A stretch of DNA of 64,000 nucleotides from Pseudeuparius sepicola (GCA_963920635.1 OY987299.1:69422692-69486691), one strand, 5' to 3'. Positions 1-11,769 are shown, numbered from the stretch's first letter. Numbers and translations are program-made. The notes: generated from the sequence alone by a model not told the origin.

Positions 1-1127
1 CAAATGCGTTAATTATGTCTTCTGACTTACTAAGCTCAATGTTATTAATAATTATTATAGGCATTTTTGCCAAGAGTTTTTATGAGTGTTCGTAGACGTT
101 TAAACTCCTGAAGATGATAGTTAGACTTTGTTTTCTTATATTCATTAAAATGTTTAGATTTAGCTTTAAGACACTGAATTATGTCAGAGGTGAACCACCA
201 CTGATATTGCCTTCTAAAGTTCTTATAAAGTGCTAACAATCTATCTATACCCTGAAATATGTTTTCATAAAAAGCAGACAATGCCTCGTTTACATCGGTG
301 AAGTTCTCCAAGTAGCCCCAATCAGTCTCCAGCCAAAAACTGTATAGTCCCGGGAAATTTGCCCTTCTAAAATTATATCTCTTCTGATCCCCAACCGGAG
401 ACAGATTAAACATTCTACTCCTTACACTGGCCTCAATAAATAAACAAGGATGATAACTATCTTAAGTGACAAGCGGCGCACTATTGCAGGTTATAGCACA
501 ATCAAAATTCACAAACACTAGGTCTAACGAGCGATCCAGACAGTTGTAAATCTTGTTACGCTGCTCAAGATCAAGAAATGATTGAAACAGATGGATAAGT
601 GTAGCCTTTGAATCACTAATATTATCAGAATCATATAGGGGGACATTAAAGTCTCCCATAACCATTGCCTTATGCCCCTGAACGAAAGGCAAAGATTCAA
701 ACAAATAGAAAAATCTCTCATACATTTGCAATGAGACATTAGGTGCAATATAAATAACAAAAATGTAAATAGTAGCAAAATTGATTAGACACTTACAACC
801 GACTATGTTAATGAGGGGAAACAAATCAAACTGAGGCAAGTTAAGCTTTTCTGATACAATAGTTGATTTGCACACAATTAGGACTCCTCCACCCCTGGTT
901 TTAACACAAGTTGATGTCGTCTGCCCGATCTGCTTACATTGTAGTAGTCGGGGAACAACTCGGCACTATTCACATCCTCTCGCAGCCAAGTCTCACTCAA
1001 ACCAATAACATCAAACTCAGTCAAGGACACAGCTGCATAGAATTCCACAATTTTACTGTTAAGTCCACGAACATTCTGATAACAACACAAAAATCTGTAG
1101 TTTCTTCCAAATTACTGTTGGGCTTGT
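1..1127 (-). pseudogene. LINE ORF2 endonuclease fragment (CR1/Jockey-like)
   Basis: Three minus-strand frames (about 1090-878, 875-462 and 413-45) read in order as an apurinic-like endonuclease of a non-LTR retrotransposon. Seen: an opening YQNVRGLNSKI block, then SETWL, then GDFNVP and LDLVFVN, which are the conserved endonuclease blocks of the CR1/Jockey group. The frames are separated by frameshifts, so the gene is dead. The last frame is the linker leading to the reverse transcriptase, which would lie beyond the left edge of the window. It follows the PHD-type ORF1 on the same strand, as expected for one LINE copy. The clade is inferred from ORF1 type and motifs only. Confidence 0.8.
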
Positions 1128-1861
1128 TTAGTTTAAATCTATTTCTACAATTCTTGGTACTCCTCTGACATATCTGATTTTACAGTTTGTATCTCCGTCA
1201 TTATGTCGTTTTACCAATTCTTCTTTTATTTTCTTATAATGCTCAATCTGTTTAGGAGTCCGATCAAAGGATATAGAAATCCTATCGAGTGATTGGTGTT
1301 GTTTCATATTTTTGGCACCCTTAATAGAGACGATCACCTGAATCTCATCCTGAAGACCGATTTTGATTGGGCGATTTTTTCACCATTATACTTCCCAAGT
1401 CTAATTGGTTTAGCAGCGTGTATATCAAGCTGTGGATTAACGACAGCAAGAACTTCAGAGATCTTCATTTTATCAGCTTCCGTGCGAGCATCTACTAGTT
1501 GTTCCTGATTGGGTTCTTTAATAACAAAAAATATTAAATTGCATTTGCGTTTATTTCTCTCGCTGATCTCCTCAATTATCTCTTCAAAGTCAATTTGCAT
1601 ATTGTCATTCTTCTTCCCAACATCACTATCTCTTAGTGCTCTAACCTCATCCTGAAGTTGCACAATAAGAACTTTAAGTTCTCCCAAGTCGCTTTTGAAG
1701 CGCCTGCAATTCCTGCAAGACCAATCATATCCCTTATCCATGTTAATCATCCGAACTTCGCTGTTTGATATATCCACACAACTATTCTTGAAGGAATTCA
1801 TACATATTGAGCAGGTCAACATATATTGGTTTTCATATTGTTTGTTGCAGCAGTGACACAC
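1128..1861 (-). pseudogene. LINE ORF1 with PHD-like zinc finger
   Basis: The first frame (1861-1334, about 175 aa) starts with a cysteine-rich finger (CxxC near residues 2-5, CSIC, SC, then SCRNC near residue 50) typical of the PHD-type ORF1 of CR1/Jockey LINEs, followed by a predicted coiled coil (about residues 60-115) and a segment ending in RLGK that resembles the ORF1 RNA-binding region. The second frame (1337-1128) completes the C-terminus (SFDRTPKQ, GVPRIVEI) after a frameshift at about 1335. In this family the protein packages element RNA. It directly precedes the endonuclease fragment on the same strand, and is inactive because of the frameshift. Confidence 0.75.
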
Positions 1862-2112
1862 ACTCTTCTGTGTTTAATCCCGATGTGGGATACTAATATA
1901 CCAATATACTGGCCGCAAAATTGTCTAGGTGGTCCGCAGTAGGTGGTCCGCAGGTGACCTTATCTGCCTTACAAATCACAAAGCCGTACGCAGGTCACAG
2001 AGGTTGTTCACTGATTTTCTAAACACTGACTTCTTACTGACCTTTTGTAAGCGATCCTTACTGTGAGTTCCAACACAATACTTAACACATAACACCTATA
2101 TAACTTGTGTGA
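1862..2112 (-). other. LINE 5' leader-like spacer
   Basis: No gene is seen. It lies just upstream of the minus-strand ORF1 and probably includes the LINE 5' UTR. It contains a 14-bp perfect tandem duplication (1926-1939 and 1940-1953, TAGGTGGTCCGCAG). Confidence 0.4.
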
Positions 2113-2280
2113 ATTAATTTGCCGTGGAAACAGACTTTAATTTACTTTTTCCAAGAGCTAAAAATGCTGCACGACATCAAAAGCAAGAAGTATGAAGAGT
2201 TAGTGAATCTTAAGAAGAAATTTTCGAGATTAGAAAAAGTTCTTGGTCCTGATGCAGTGAGTCGCAAACAGAAGGTCAGT
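2113..2280 (+). pseudogene. Short coiled-coil coding relic ahead of the DIRS-like gag
   Basis: About 55 codons rich in Lys, Glu and Leu (HDIKSKKYEELVNLKKK, then SRLEKVLGPDAV) read as a short coiled coil and end at AGAAGGTCAGT, which could be a splice donor. It sits just before the tandem repeat and the gag-like relic on the same strand and may be the first part of the same element. I do not recognise it as a cellular gene. Confidence 0.3.
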
Positions 2281-2325
2281 TATATTTTTTGTTGTAGATT
2301 TTTAGGTGTCCTTCCTATGGGTACA

Positions 2326-2600
2326 GGGTGTAGTACGTTTTGACTACCGAGCCCGCAAGCGTTTGCTTGCACTTAAGTACCAATAATGAATTTGTCTAGC
2401 AGGGGTGTAGTACGTTTTGACTACCGAGCCCGCAAGCGTTTTCTTGCACTTATGTAAGTACCAATAATGAATTTGTCTAGCAGGGGTTTAGTACGTTTTG
2501 ACTACCGAACCCGCAAGAGTTTGCTTGCACTTAAGTATCAATCATGAATTTGTCTAGCAGAGGTGTAGTGCATCTTGACTACAATAGCCCACAGACGTTT
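2326..2600 (+). repeat. 77-81 bp tandem repeat with an internal hairpin, 3.5 copies
   Basis: Units start at 2326, 2403, 2484 and 2561. Each begins GGTGTAGTACGTTTTGACTAC and ends GAATTTGTCTAGCAG; the last copy is diverged and partial. Each unit holds a short inverted repeat (GCAAGCG-TT-TGCTTGC in copy 1). In copy 4 both arms have changed together (ACAGACG-TT-TGTCTGT), so the hairpin is kept. The array directly precedes the gag-like relic, so it may be the element's leader or promoter array. Confidence 0.8.
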
Positions 2601-3264
2601 GTCTGTCACTGCATTCAGATTACATCGTGCACTTCCTGTTACTAGAAAATCATTTCACATAAAGATAGGAGGAATACTTTGTGTTATTTCCCCCGTAGCT
2701 TCAAGTTTTTTCTCATCCGAGGATTCGAGAGACGAACAACAGGAAGTGGTTCCTCCGTGCATAGTATTGGACACACCTACTCCAACTTGGAGCTTTCTCA
2801 GGGAAAATCCAAGTCTTATTCCTCACTAGGGACCAGAGCTCCATGAAGAATTAGTGGCTCGTTGGACAATATATCTGCGTGAGGGTTTTCCCACTGATAG
2901 TCGGAAGGACTTGGTGAGTAAATATCTAATCCCTTCAAAATGTCCTGCACTCCTCCCTCCAAAGCTTAACGAAGAAATAAAGACGATATTGACAACTCGG
3001 ATTCAGAAAAATGATAATTTTCTGTGCAACCTACAAGAACAGCTTGGCGCCGGCATAACGGCAATCGGTCAAATTTTAAATTTATAACTCGTAGATCCCA
3101 ACACACTGGTGACATTAGATGATCAGAAATTACAAAAGTTTGCGGATGTAGCTCAGCTAATTGCCAGTACTCATCATTCCTTGTCTCTTAAACGAAAATT
3201 TGAGATTCAGCCTTTTCTCAATGATGAAAGCAAGGGGGCAGCCCAACAGAGAATCCAAAATAGG
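2575..3264 (+). pseudogene. DIRS-like retroelement gag relic (tentative)
   Basis: One reading frame runs from about 2575 to 3264 with two in-frame stops (TAG at 2827, TAA at 3085). The best part (about 2833-3200) reads ELHEELVARWTIYLREGF, a KYLIPSKCP..PPKLNEEI block, and LQEQLGAGITAIGQIL. From memory this order (W..YL..G...., KY..P.NC....PKLN.EI, LQ..L..G..A..) is the putative gag of DIRS/tyrosine-recombinase retroelements in invertebrates; that assignment is from recollection and not confirmed. No recombinase, RT or RNase H is present next to it, so the copy is a fragment. It ends shortly before a plus-strand LINE. Confidence 0.45.
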
Positions 3265-3872
3265 TAATATAATAGTTGAATTAGTTAGGTATATAACGGT
3301 AAAGGAATATCTATGTTCTTTTTGTTCACGGTCATTCTTTTTTGATTGAAATTATAAATAAATGGTCTAAAAAACACGGTCAAACAAGGGTTGCTCAGTG
3401 ATTTTATTAGAAATAATAGTGTGGATATCTGCTTTACACGAGCTAAATTTAGATTATTTTAGATGCCTAATAGGTTTTGATGTCATTACGAATGTAGGTC
3501 CAAATCTGAGAGGTACAGGAATTATGTTTAAAATAGGTGTCATAGACAAGGTGTTATGCTCACCCGACGGTAGAATCATCTCTGCAAATATAGACAATGT
3601 AAGGTATATAAACATATATGCTCCTTCAGGAAGCCAAAAACAAGGAGAAAGGAACGAATTTTTACAAAATAAACTGCAAATTCATCTTGATTTTGGCTTG
3701 CCGCTTATTAAACTTGGAGGTATTAACTGCGTAATTAAACAAAATATTAAAAAAATAAAAGCCACATTATCCAAAATATTAGCAAACATTGTAAATAATC
3801 TTAACCTACTGGATATTTGGGAACATATAAAAAAAATAGAGTACACTTTTCTAAGACAAGATAGCGCCTCTA

Positions 3873-4149
3873 TGCTAAAATCGAGCAATCCTTACGCCTC
3901 GCGTAAATAAAACCACGTGTTCAATGACGTTCCGCGATTGGTCGGTAGGCTATAAAAATTCATCCGACTCTGCAACAGGGACATACTCTATCGCAAAAGT
4001 GTAGTTATGCGGTTTTATCTTGTTTTCAGCTATTTAGACACTGCTACAAGTAATTTTATCGATGTTTTGAACCATAGTGCGGCCCTAGCGAATATCTCAA
4101 CGCACGTGCTCTTGTTTACGACAGGCGTATGAGTTGCTCGATTTTAGTA
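3873..4149. mobile_element. 277-bp MITE, TA target duplication (Tc1/mariner-like ends)
   Basis: Inserted in the LINE endonuclease. The outer 16 bp (TGCTAAAATCGAGCAA at 3873-3888) match the inverted right end (4134-4149) with one mismatch; similarity continues imperfectly for about 45-60 bp inwards (TACGCCT, GTAAA, CACGTG). TA dinucleotides flank both ends (3871-3872, 4150-4151). Removing the element and one TA restores the LINE frame across SASR-IDR, which confirms the borders. No coding capacity. Confidence 0.85.
3925..3957 (+). promoter_or_regulatory. Promoter-like cluster inside the MITE
   Basis: TGACGT (half CRE, 3925-3930), inverted CCAAT box ATTGG (3937-3941) and TATAAAA (3951-3957) follow each other at spacings usual for a pol II core promoter. 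Motifs are seen; promoter activity is inferred. Confidence 0.35.
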
Positions 4150-5077
4150 TAGAATAGATAGAGCTTAATAATCTGAGAACATGTGTCTATAATATCAAAC
4201 TGTCAGGTTAAACCAGTATCTTTCTCAGATCATAATGCATTTTTATTTCATATCAAAGTGGTAGGAAATTATTACATAAAGCACGGGTATGGATACTGGA
4301 AGCTCAAAAGTAAGCTATTGAATGAATCTGAAAATAATGATTTCAAAAAAGAATTAACGAACTTAAAAAGAAGAGAGTAAAGTCCTTCAAAAACACAGAA
4401 ATTAATAAAAATATAGAACAAAGACACACTCTCGACTTTTATAGTGCAGCCCTATGGCAGGCAGAAAATAAAATTGAACATGATAAAGATGCAATACATG
4501 AATTTCGAGAAATAAAAAACATAATTTATCACTTAAAACAAAGATCATTTGATGAAAAATTCTCTGATACAAACAGGGACAAAGTAAATAACATATACAG
4601 CTTATATGATCTAATTAAAATGAGAAAAAAATCGAAATTCGTTTAAGTTTAAGTCAATAAAAGAAATTTTGCAATTTACACAAAACCACTACAAAAACAA
4701 ATTTGACAAATCATAAAAGAAGAGGAAACAAAAAAACTTTTAATGCATATAATAGAAAAACTAGAAGAACAAGACAGAACAAATTTAAATAAGTAACAAA
4801 AAAGTCCCTGGCATAGATGGATTAACCTACGAATTTTACACGATGTTTTTTAAAGGAATAGGCAATCAAATTATAATCAGTTTTTAAATGGGAATAGTGC
4901 GCCACCGCCAGAATTTTCCAAAGCTGTAATAACATTGATCCCCAAAGTAAAGAATGCGAATACTTTAGATAACTATCGGCCGATCACGTTACTAAATTGT
5001 GATTATAAAATCTTCACTAAAATAGAACAACAGAATAGAAGAAAAAGCAGAAAAATTATAGGCCAAAATCAATCTTG

Positions 5078-5548
5078 TGGTACCTGAGCAGGAACGAAAT
5101 TTTCTGAACGAGACTCTTTCAGGTTCGGGTTCCGACGAGGGAGAGGATACCAGGTACCAACACAACAATGTTCGATTGGTTCCCAAGTTTATTCGATTGA
5201 AGCCGGGGAGGCGAACAAGACAACGTGTTCTTACGTTCTAGAAATTCTACAACACAACTAAGAATACCAAGCATTAAATTAAGCTTATCATTTTTACCGT
5301 TTCAAGGTCTTACCTAAGAATACACCGGGGCGAGCCTATTCTTTATTAACTAATGGACAAAAACCCGTGAGGTTGCAAACCTAGCGTGTTATATCTTGGG
5401 AAGTGCGACCCCTTACAAAAAAGGAGATAAAAAAAAACGGGAAACCTCTTGAAACGTATTAAAGTCCAATAACCCACCCGTAAACTTAGTTGCCTAGCCT
5501 ACCCCTGGCCATAGCATATTTTGGTGAACCCGTCGGGATTCGGTACCA
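5078..5548 (-). repeat. 3' LTR of Gypsy element 1
   Basis: 471 bp, TGGTACC...GGTACCA. Shares long near-identical blocks with 7505-7889 (for example 5131-5290 and 5410-5533). A 59-bp block (about 5302-5360) is absent from the other copy, and the other copy carries about 45 bp missing here. Confidence 0.85.
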
Positions 5549-5697
5549 CTTCATCCGCCCCCCCTCTAAAAGGTGACGAGGACTCCCGAAGAACATCACT
5601 AGGGCCCAATCTGTAATTATGTAAACATTTTCCTTCTTTTAAAAAACACACCTTGTGAACTACACAAGGAACTTACACCTTAAAATATCCTGTCTGC

Positions 5698-7163
5698 TCA
5701 AGACGGTTTCAGGAAAGCCTTAAGATGGCTGGCGTGAAAGATTCCCCGTTCGATGCCAGTATCGGGATTCACCAGCACGTAACTGTCCAAACTAACCTTT
5801 TTCTTTACACGATACGGACCTTCAAATAATAAAAGGAATTTCTTGGTCTCGGCCAAAACAGTGGACGACACACGATTAGCACGCAATAAAACCAACTCGC
5901 CCATCTCAAAAACCCGATAGGGAAATTGGGGCCGCCGAGCGGCTCGACGGGAGGCACGATTTTCAAAGTTCTCACGGGCCAAAATCAACTTCTCTTCATA
6001 AGGGGTGCAGCCTGCAACTGGGGGTTGCAACTGTGGAGGCAGCAATCTTCGGTGGTCTCCGGCAAACTGCAACTCATTCGGTGCAAAACCAGTACTCTCG
6101 TGCACTATGTTGTTTAAAAAGTCAGCGAACCTAGGCACCTCCCAGGCCCACCGAGTATGAGCGTTGGAACAATAAGTTCGGAACAGCCTACCTAGCTCCT
6201 TCATCAATCTCTAGGAAGGATTTGCCTCTGGGTGGTGGACGGATGTAAAAATGACCTTGATATTGATATTGGTCAAAGATTTCTTCCATAGCGGGGACGC
6301 AAACTGGGTGCCCCGATCCGACAATATACTACCCGGGGCTCCAACCTCCGAAAAATAGTGCATCAGTTTACTCAGGCAGGACTTGGTAGTAGCCCGACGT
6401 AACGGATATAAGGCGACATGCTTTGTAAACATCCAAAATTACAAAAATATAAGCCACTCCGGCATGGCTATGCGGCAACGGGCCATACAAGTCAACCGCT
6501 ATAATCTCTCCTTTTTCTCTAGCTTAGATGTGGCTTCGGCAAAGCTGACGCTTTGGCAAACTGACAGATTTCACAGGTCTTCAAAATCCTCTTAACGTCC
6601 CACGACATGTTAGTCCACCAAACTTCATTCCGCAAGGACGCCCAGCACTTGTTAGCCTCAAAATGCCCCAGGGCTCGGTGATATGCCCCCACAAAATCTT
6701 CACGCAAACTAGCGGGCACACACAAAAAATATTCATGTTCGGAAGGCCGACGATACAGGACATCCTTGACGACGCAGAACTGAAGAGCCACCTGCGGGTC
6801 ACCCCTCAAATTCTCCTTTATCTGACACAGCTTCGGATCCCCCGACTGAAAATCAGCAATGTTTTTCAACTTGGCCTGGAACTCAGGTTCAATTTTACTT
6901 ACAAAGGACTTATTTATACAGAAGGTTTTCCCCATGGGTGTCGGAAGCCTTCGGGAGCTATGCCAAGGAATCTTCGGTGTCTCTACATTGTGCCGGAATG
7001 GGGTTCTTTGGCCAACAAAAAATAAAAACGTAGACTTGGAGGAGATGGGGGTTTTTAATACCACAGATTCTCTTGAGCAAACAATAAGCTGCAAATAACA
7101 TGAATGTTGTTTGAATAACGTTAAAATACAATATAAAAGTGTTCCATATCTGCACCAGGCCAA
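5698..7163 (-). pseudogene. Gypsy integrase, three broken frames
   Basis: Reading right to left: 7163-6519 contains the zinc-binding HHCC region (ALGHFEANKCW, CEICQFAK); 6432-6211 contains the core (VFTKHVALYPLR, ILSDRGTQF with the second catalytic Asp, HHPEANPS where the Glu-bearing helix starts); 6207-5698 holds the end of the core and the C-terminal chromatin/DNA-binding part (FEMGELVLLR, FEGPYRVKKK, HASHLKAFL). Integrase joins the cDNA to the host chromosome. The frames are joined by frameshifts, and the block upstream of 7020 has no recognisable RNase H. The gene is dead. Confidence 0.85.
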
Positions 7164-7504
7164 ATAAGCCCCACAATCGTGGTTGAAAATTTGTGCACTC
7201 TAGGCTGCTGCTTATCGTTTCAGGTTTGGCACGCAAATGGCCGATAAATTCAACCGTTTTCGCGAAGGACACGGAGCCACACAGTTTTTCTTGTGTTAAG
7301 AAAACAATGAGAAAAGAATATATTCTATAAGAAATCTGCAAGTGGCGACATCTGTTAACAACTGCAATCAGTACCAGACCGCAGACACTTTCCCAATGGT
7401 TTCCTTCCTTCCTCCCCGCACCCATCCTTCTCAGTACAGCTATTTGCCCATAGGGGGCGCGCCTGCCCAAATTTGGTAAATTATTTAAATAATCCAGAAA
7501 GAAT

Positions 7505-7889
7505 ATTCCGACGAGGGAGAGGATACCAGGTACCAACACAACAATGTTCAATTGGTTCCCAAGTTTATTCGATTGAAGCCGGGGAGGCGAACAAGACAAT
7601 GTGTTCTTACGTTCTTAGAAATTCTACAACAAAACTAAGAATACCAAACATTAAATTAAGCTTATCAAAACCCGTGAGGTTGCAAACCTAGCGTGTTATA
7701 TCTTGGGAAGTGCGAATCTAAGTGGCACAACCTTAGTTTTTAGAACTGCGTAGGGCACATAAAAACCTTACAAAAAAGGTAGATAAAAAAAACGGGAAAC
7801 CTCTTGAAACGTATTAAAGTCCAATAACCCATCCGTAAACTTAGTTGCCTAGCCTACCCCTGGCCATAGCATATTTTGGTGAACCCGTA
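7505..7889 (-). repeat. 5' LTR of Gypsy element 1, both ends missing
   Basis: Matches 5131-5533 but lacks the terminal 53 bp on the left and the last 15 bp on the right. It carries an extra segment at about 7720-7765. Confidence 0.8.
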
Positions 7890-8807
7890 CGATCAGTAGT
7901 AATGGCCAAAAGCAGGAGAACATGTTACCCCAAAAAGATATTTGGGTATACCAAAACCAGGGTACGAAATGTTAATACCTAAGTTGTGTGAGATGGGTAA
8001 TTTTCAAGAAAAAGTTAAAAACACCGCTTGCGTTCAGTGCAGACCAAATTTTTATACTGAATATTGAATGGTTCTTGAATGACAATATATTTTTTGTAGT
8101 TTGTTTTTAAATTATTAATAACCTCTTAAGCTAGTTATGCGACAAATACTAAAATATTACACAAATACTTTGAATGACTAATTATTAATGAAGTTGAAGT
8201 GAAAAGAGTTTAAAAAAATTCCTCAAAAAATAGTACCGCTAATGCCTAACCGAAAGCAGCGTTAATTAGCGCTGTCATTGTGAATGCACACTGACGTAAA
8301 ACACAGTAAAATTTATTTACGCTGACGGGCAAACCCAGCTCTTGTAATATTTTGATAATTAATTTTTCAATTTCTGGAAGATAATTAGAACTATAGTAAA
8401 ATTTATAAAATACATACCAATTGACACTCACTGGAATACATTTTAATTTTCGAAAACAAACACAGCAGAATAAAGCTTTGCTTATATATGAAACAGCCTT
8501 TCTTTCTTGCAGTTCAACAGATATGTGCATGCTAAATTTTTCCTCTTTAGACAATAATTCAGCAACTATTTCAAACAAATAAAAATAATTGTTGGGACGC
8601 CTCTGTTTATTAATGTTCAGGATATTTTCTTAATGCATTTTTTTGTTTGAAAACAAGTCTGCATTGAAAACCCAGAAATAAAGTCAGGGATACAAATGTG
8701 CAGTGTTTACGTAAATAATATGTTAATGAGTGTCTGGGAAGGCATACGAAAAACAGAATTATCTAAATGGGTTTCCGACGGTCCCTAATTTATGAGAAGC
8801 GTAGAAA
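7890..8807. other. Unassigned AT-rich stretch
   Basis: No recognisable domain. A 110-codon minus-strand frame (8578-8246) has Cys- and hydrophobic-rich composition and no family motif; I do not support it as a gene. It may be unclassified repeat sequence. Confidence 0.3.
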
Positions 8808-9755
8808 TTTGGAGAAAAATACACATATTTCTTAGTATCTCTAGAAGTATACATGATATTTTCTTCAAACTTGGCGTGTCACATGAGCGGATGAGCTGTC
8901 AAATTTAAGGTTAATATGAAGCTTCTGAGGCCCCCAGTTGCGGAGATACCGGGTGTTATTAAAATTAATTAGCTCAGAAAAATATGACTACCCCGTATAA
9001 TCGCATTTTTTAAATTTGTTTTAAATGGTAAATTCAATGGTTAACAAAAAGGATCTCTTAGTATTTTTTCATATTCTTAGCCATTTCTTAATTATTTTCA
9101 AAGAACGGCAATGCTGCAATAAATAAGTCATTTTAAGAATAAATCTAATAATCTGTGGATGTCAATTAAACTTGGCATTATTTGAATCATTTAGCTGCCA
9201 AGTTTGCACTTAAGTATCAATATTTTGAAAAATGATATTTTCATTCGAAGAATTGAGTGATATGCACTTTTGCTATGGACTTGCCAATGCCAATAATAAA
9301 CATGCGGAAACGCATAGTAGCGTGTATTGAAAGAGGCGGTGGTCATTTCGAACATTTAATAATTTAATTTTCTAATAGCATTACGTTTCTTTTATTATCG
9401 TTTTTGCTTTTGTATTTTGGTAAATAAAGTTTAAATGACATTCACAAATTGCTAGACTTAGTTTTAAAGTGACTATTGTTCATTGCAGCGTTGCCGTTCT
9501 TTGCAAATAATTAAGAAACGGCTGCGAATATGAAAAAATACTAAGAGATACTTTTTGTTAACTATTCTAGTCACCACTCAAAACAAATTAAAAAATGCGA
9601 TTATACAGCGATTCATATTTTTCTGAACCAATTAATTTTAATAACACCCTGTATCTCCGCAAGTGGGAGCCTCAGAAGCTTCATGTCAACCTTAAGTTTG
9701 ACGGATCATCTGCTCATGTGACACGCCAAGTTGGAAGAATATATCTCGTATACTT

Positions 9756-11769
9756 TATAACAATCCTAGGTTTGCTATACTTGGGTCTGTCCAATAAAAT
9801 CCTGTTACCTTCGTTAAATATACAAGATTTATTTATCACAAATTTGAGACTCACAATTTTGATTTGACAACTTTTAAAAGACAACTATAAATAATTAAAT
9901 CAACTTTAGCATGAAGTTAAATTCGAACAATTAAAATAAACTAGGAGAGTTAAATTTCGTTAATAATTGGTTTGAAAACAATAAAAGGGTTCAATTGGCT
10001 TTACAATTAAACTGACTGTTCAGCTTCTATTATGATTCACTCTGAATCTTAAGTTTGAACTGCGTCTTCAGTCGCTTACGCTCAAACGAGGCTCGTTGTA
10101 GTGTGGGGCGTGGCTAGGGCTTCCTCCGGTCCTTGTCTGCTCAAATAGGCATTGCAGATGTTGAGGCTAGCAGATATCTCAGGGCGTCGCCGAAGTAGAG
10201 CTGACCAGGAGTCAACACCTATGCCAACGCAACTCCACTCGATGTCTACGCAGCTCTCGTTACGTTGTTCCGTCGTCAGAGGGCTGTGATCGTAGCGTCC
10301 TCAGAGATGGTGTGCAAGCATGAACAGATCAGAAAGAAAGTAGCATTAGACAAGGTCTAAGCCTTTTACAGAAATTTATAAACCAATAGGTTACGATTAA
10401 TATTTAAAATTGAATTATGATACTAAAGTTATTAAATATTGACAAATAATGATAAAAATTAAACGTTTAGAACTATACTAAACTAAGGGGAACTATGCAT
10501 AGTTTTTTTTAAATTTTATAGATAATATTATTGAACTGACCGGAATAGCAAAGTGCTTAATATTTGATAAGAAGAAAAATTTTGAGAATGCTCCAGCCCG
10601 AATTCTTGAAATTTAAGAAATTTTACTACTTATTTAACGCGAAAAGTTTATTTGAGACTTGAACGGTAAAATAGAGAAACTAAGAAAGCTGATAAACTAA
10701 AGGCAATACGAATTTATTAGGAAAGTGAAAATATCGGTATCAGATTTACTTGAGTGGCCCGGTACCACAGAATCGAGACCTAACTCGAAAAATAAGAAAG
10801 TAACGTGTGACTGATGTGACCAAAACTTGAAAATATTCAACAAGATAACAGCCGCAAGATGGTGGGTATTCAAAAAAAAGGACAATGCTATGTTTTGAGT
10901 TAAAGATGGCCGGGGCCTTGGACGAAATGAGTCCTTCAAAAAAAATAGCACGTCTAAAAAAAAACGCCACAGGTGAGTAGTAAAGTTGCTAAACGAAGCA
11001 AAAATCGAAAGAAATTACTCACCTGTGGGGTTTTCCAGGAGAAACAGCCACCACCTGCTTGCTGTGTCCCGCACTTCCTCAGCTACGCAGCCAAAAAGGA
11101 AACGCCTCAGGCAAGCGTCGCTGCCTCACGATGCCGTGGACATAGAAAAGAGAAAAACGCAAAAATATTAGTCACACGAAGTCAATCCCCGACATTAAGA
11201 TACAAAACCACTCAAATAAATCACCGATGGCAAAAATTCAACTAGATAAAAGCCGAAAATGCCGAAAATTTGGCGGGAAATGGGCAGATGCCTCTGCGCG
11301 ACTCGACACACACGAAGACGGCCGATCGCTGGCAGGACCTACGTCATCCAACCAATCAGGTTTTAGCAAGACACGCATTTAATCAACTAAACAGTATTTA
11401 TGTTCAAATTATGCATCAACAGAACCGAAAAATCGAGTAATTCATAATACAGATCTTTAACTACATACCTGCTGAAATGTAAACACACACTTGAATTTTC
11501 GCATTTTGAATATGCCAGGGTTCGAGGCTAGGCGAAAGTACACGGCCATTTCCGTACATGGCGCGCGAAAATTTGAATTATTTGAAATTTTAAAATTTGA
11601 AAAAGTGGTAATAAAATTGAATACAATGTTATAAATGAATTGAAACTGTACGAAGAGTAAATTAGTTATTAAGTATGAGATATGAGATATGTTCGAAAAT
11701 AATGACTTTATGTTAATAACAAAATATAAAAAACGAGTAACGGATTTTGAAATGGAAAAATCCGGTACA
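9756..11769 (-). repeat. 3' LTR of the LARD-like element
   Basis: 2014 bp. Differs from the 5' LTR by a rearranged block near 10028-10085 and by a 30-bp deletion near 11320 between short direct repeats, plus point changes. Confidence 0.9.
10967..11028. other. LTR hairpin with 13-bp perfect arms made of splice-donor-like sequence
   Basis: CCACAGGTGAGTA (10967-10979) pairs with TACTCACCTGTGG (11016-11028) around a 36-nt loop. The same structure is in the other LTR (16470-16482 with 16519-16531). CAG/GTGAGTA is also a strong splice donor, present on both strands because of the inversion. Confidence 0.6.

Larger units (their letters stand above)
3430..5077 (+). pseudogene. LINE ORF2 fragment, endonuclease and start of RT (Tx1/L1-like)
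   Basis: The endonuclease part (3436-3870) has GTGIMFK, NIYAPSGS and a GGINCV block where functional enzymes have GGDFNCV, so a catalytic Asp is lost. Reading resumes after the MITE insertion (3873-4149) with the DRxYxS region and SDHNA (4217-4231), the last endonuclease block. After many stops an RT segment is recognisable at about 4800-5060: PGIDGLTYEFYTMFF and NYRPITLLNCDYKI, which are the fingers motifs of L1/Tx1-type RT. The copy is then cut by the Gypsy LTR starting at 5078, and no continuation was recognised on the far side (after 7889). Confidence 0.75.
5078..7889 (-). mobile_element. Ty3/Gypsy element 1, minus strand, internally deleted
   Basis: Two LTR copies flank integrase remains on the minus strand. 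The left (3') LTR is complete, 5078-5548, with inverted ends TGGTACC/GGTACCA. A polypurine tract (complement of 5555-5570, G-rich) sits just inside it, where a minus-strand element should have it. The right (5') LTR lacks both ends. Between integrase and the 5' LTR only about 340 bp remain, so gag, protease, RT and RNase H were lost. It interrupts the plus-strand LINE on its left side. No target duplication can be shown because the right LTR end is missing. Confidence 0.8.

Noticed and set aside
6663..7098. Plus-strand frames of 79-120 codons across the integrase of Gypsy element 1
   Set aside because: They are opposite-strand shadows of the integrase gene and lack family motifs.
8246..8578. 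110-codon minus-strand frame as a gene
   Set aside because: No domain recognised, no start context or neighbours that support it, low-complexity hydrophobic and Cys content.
10973..11245. 90-codon basic frame in each 2-kb LTR as a gene
   Set aside because: No ATG in good context, runs through a hairpin and possible splice sites, no domain, and on the strand opposite to the element. Its conservation between LTRs follows from LTR identity.
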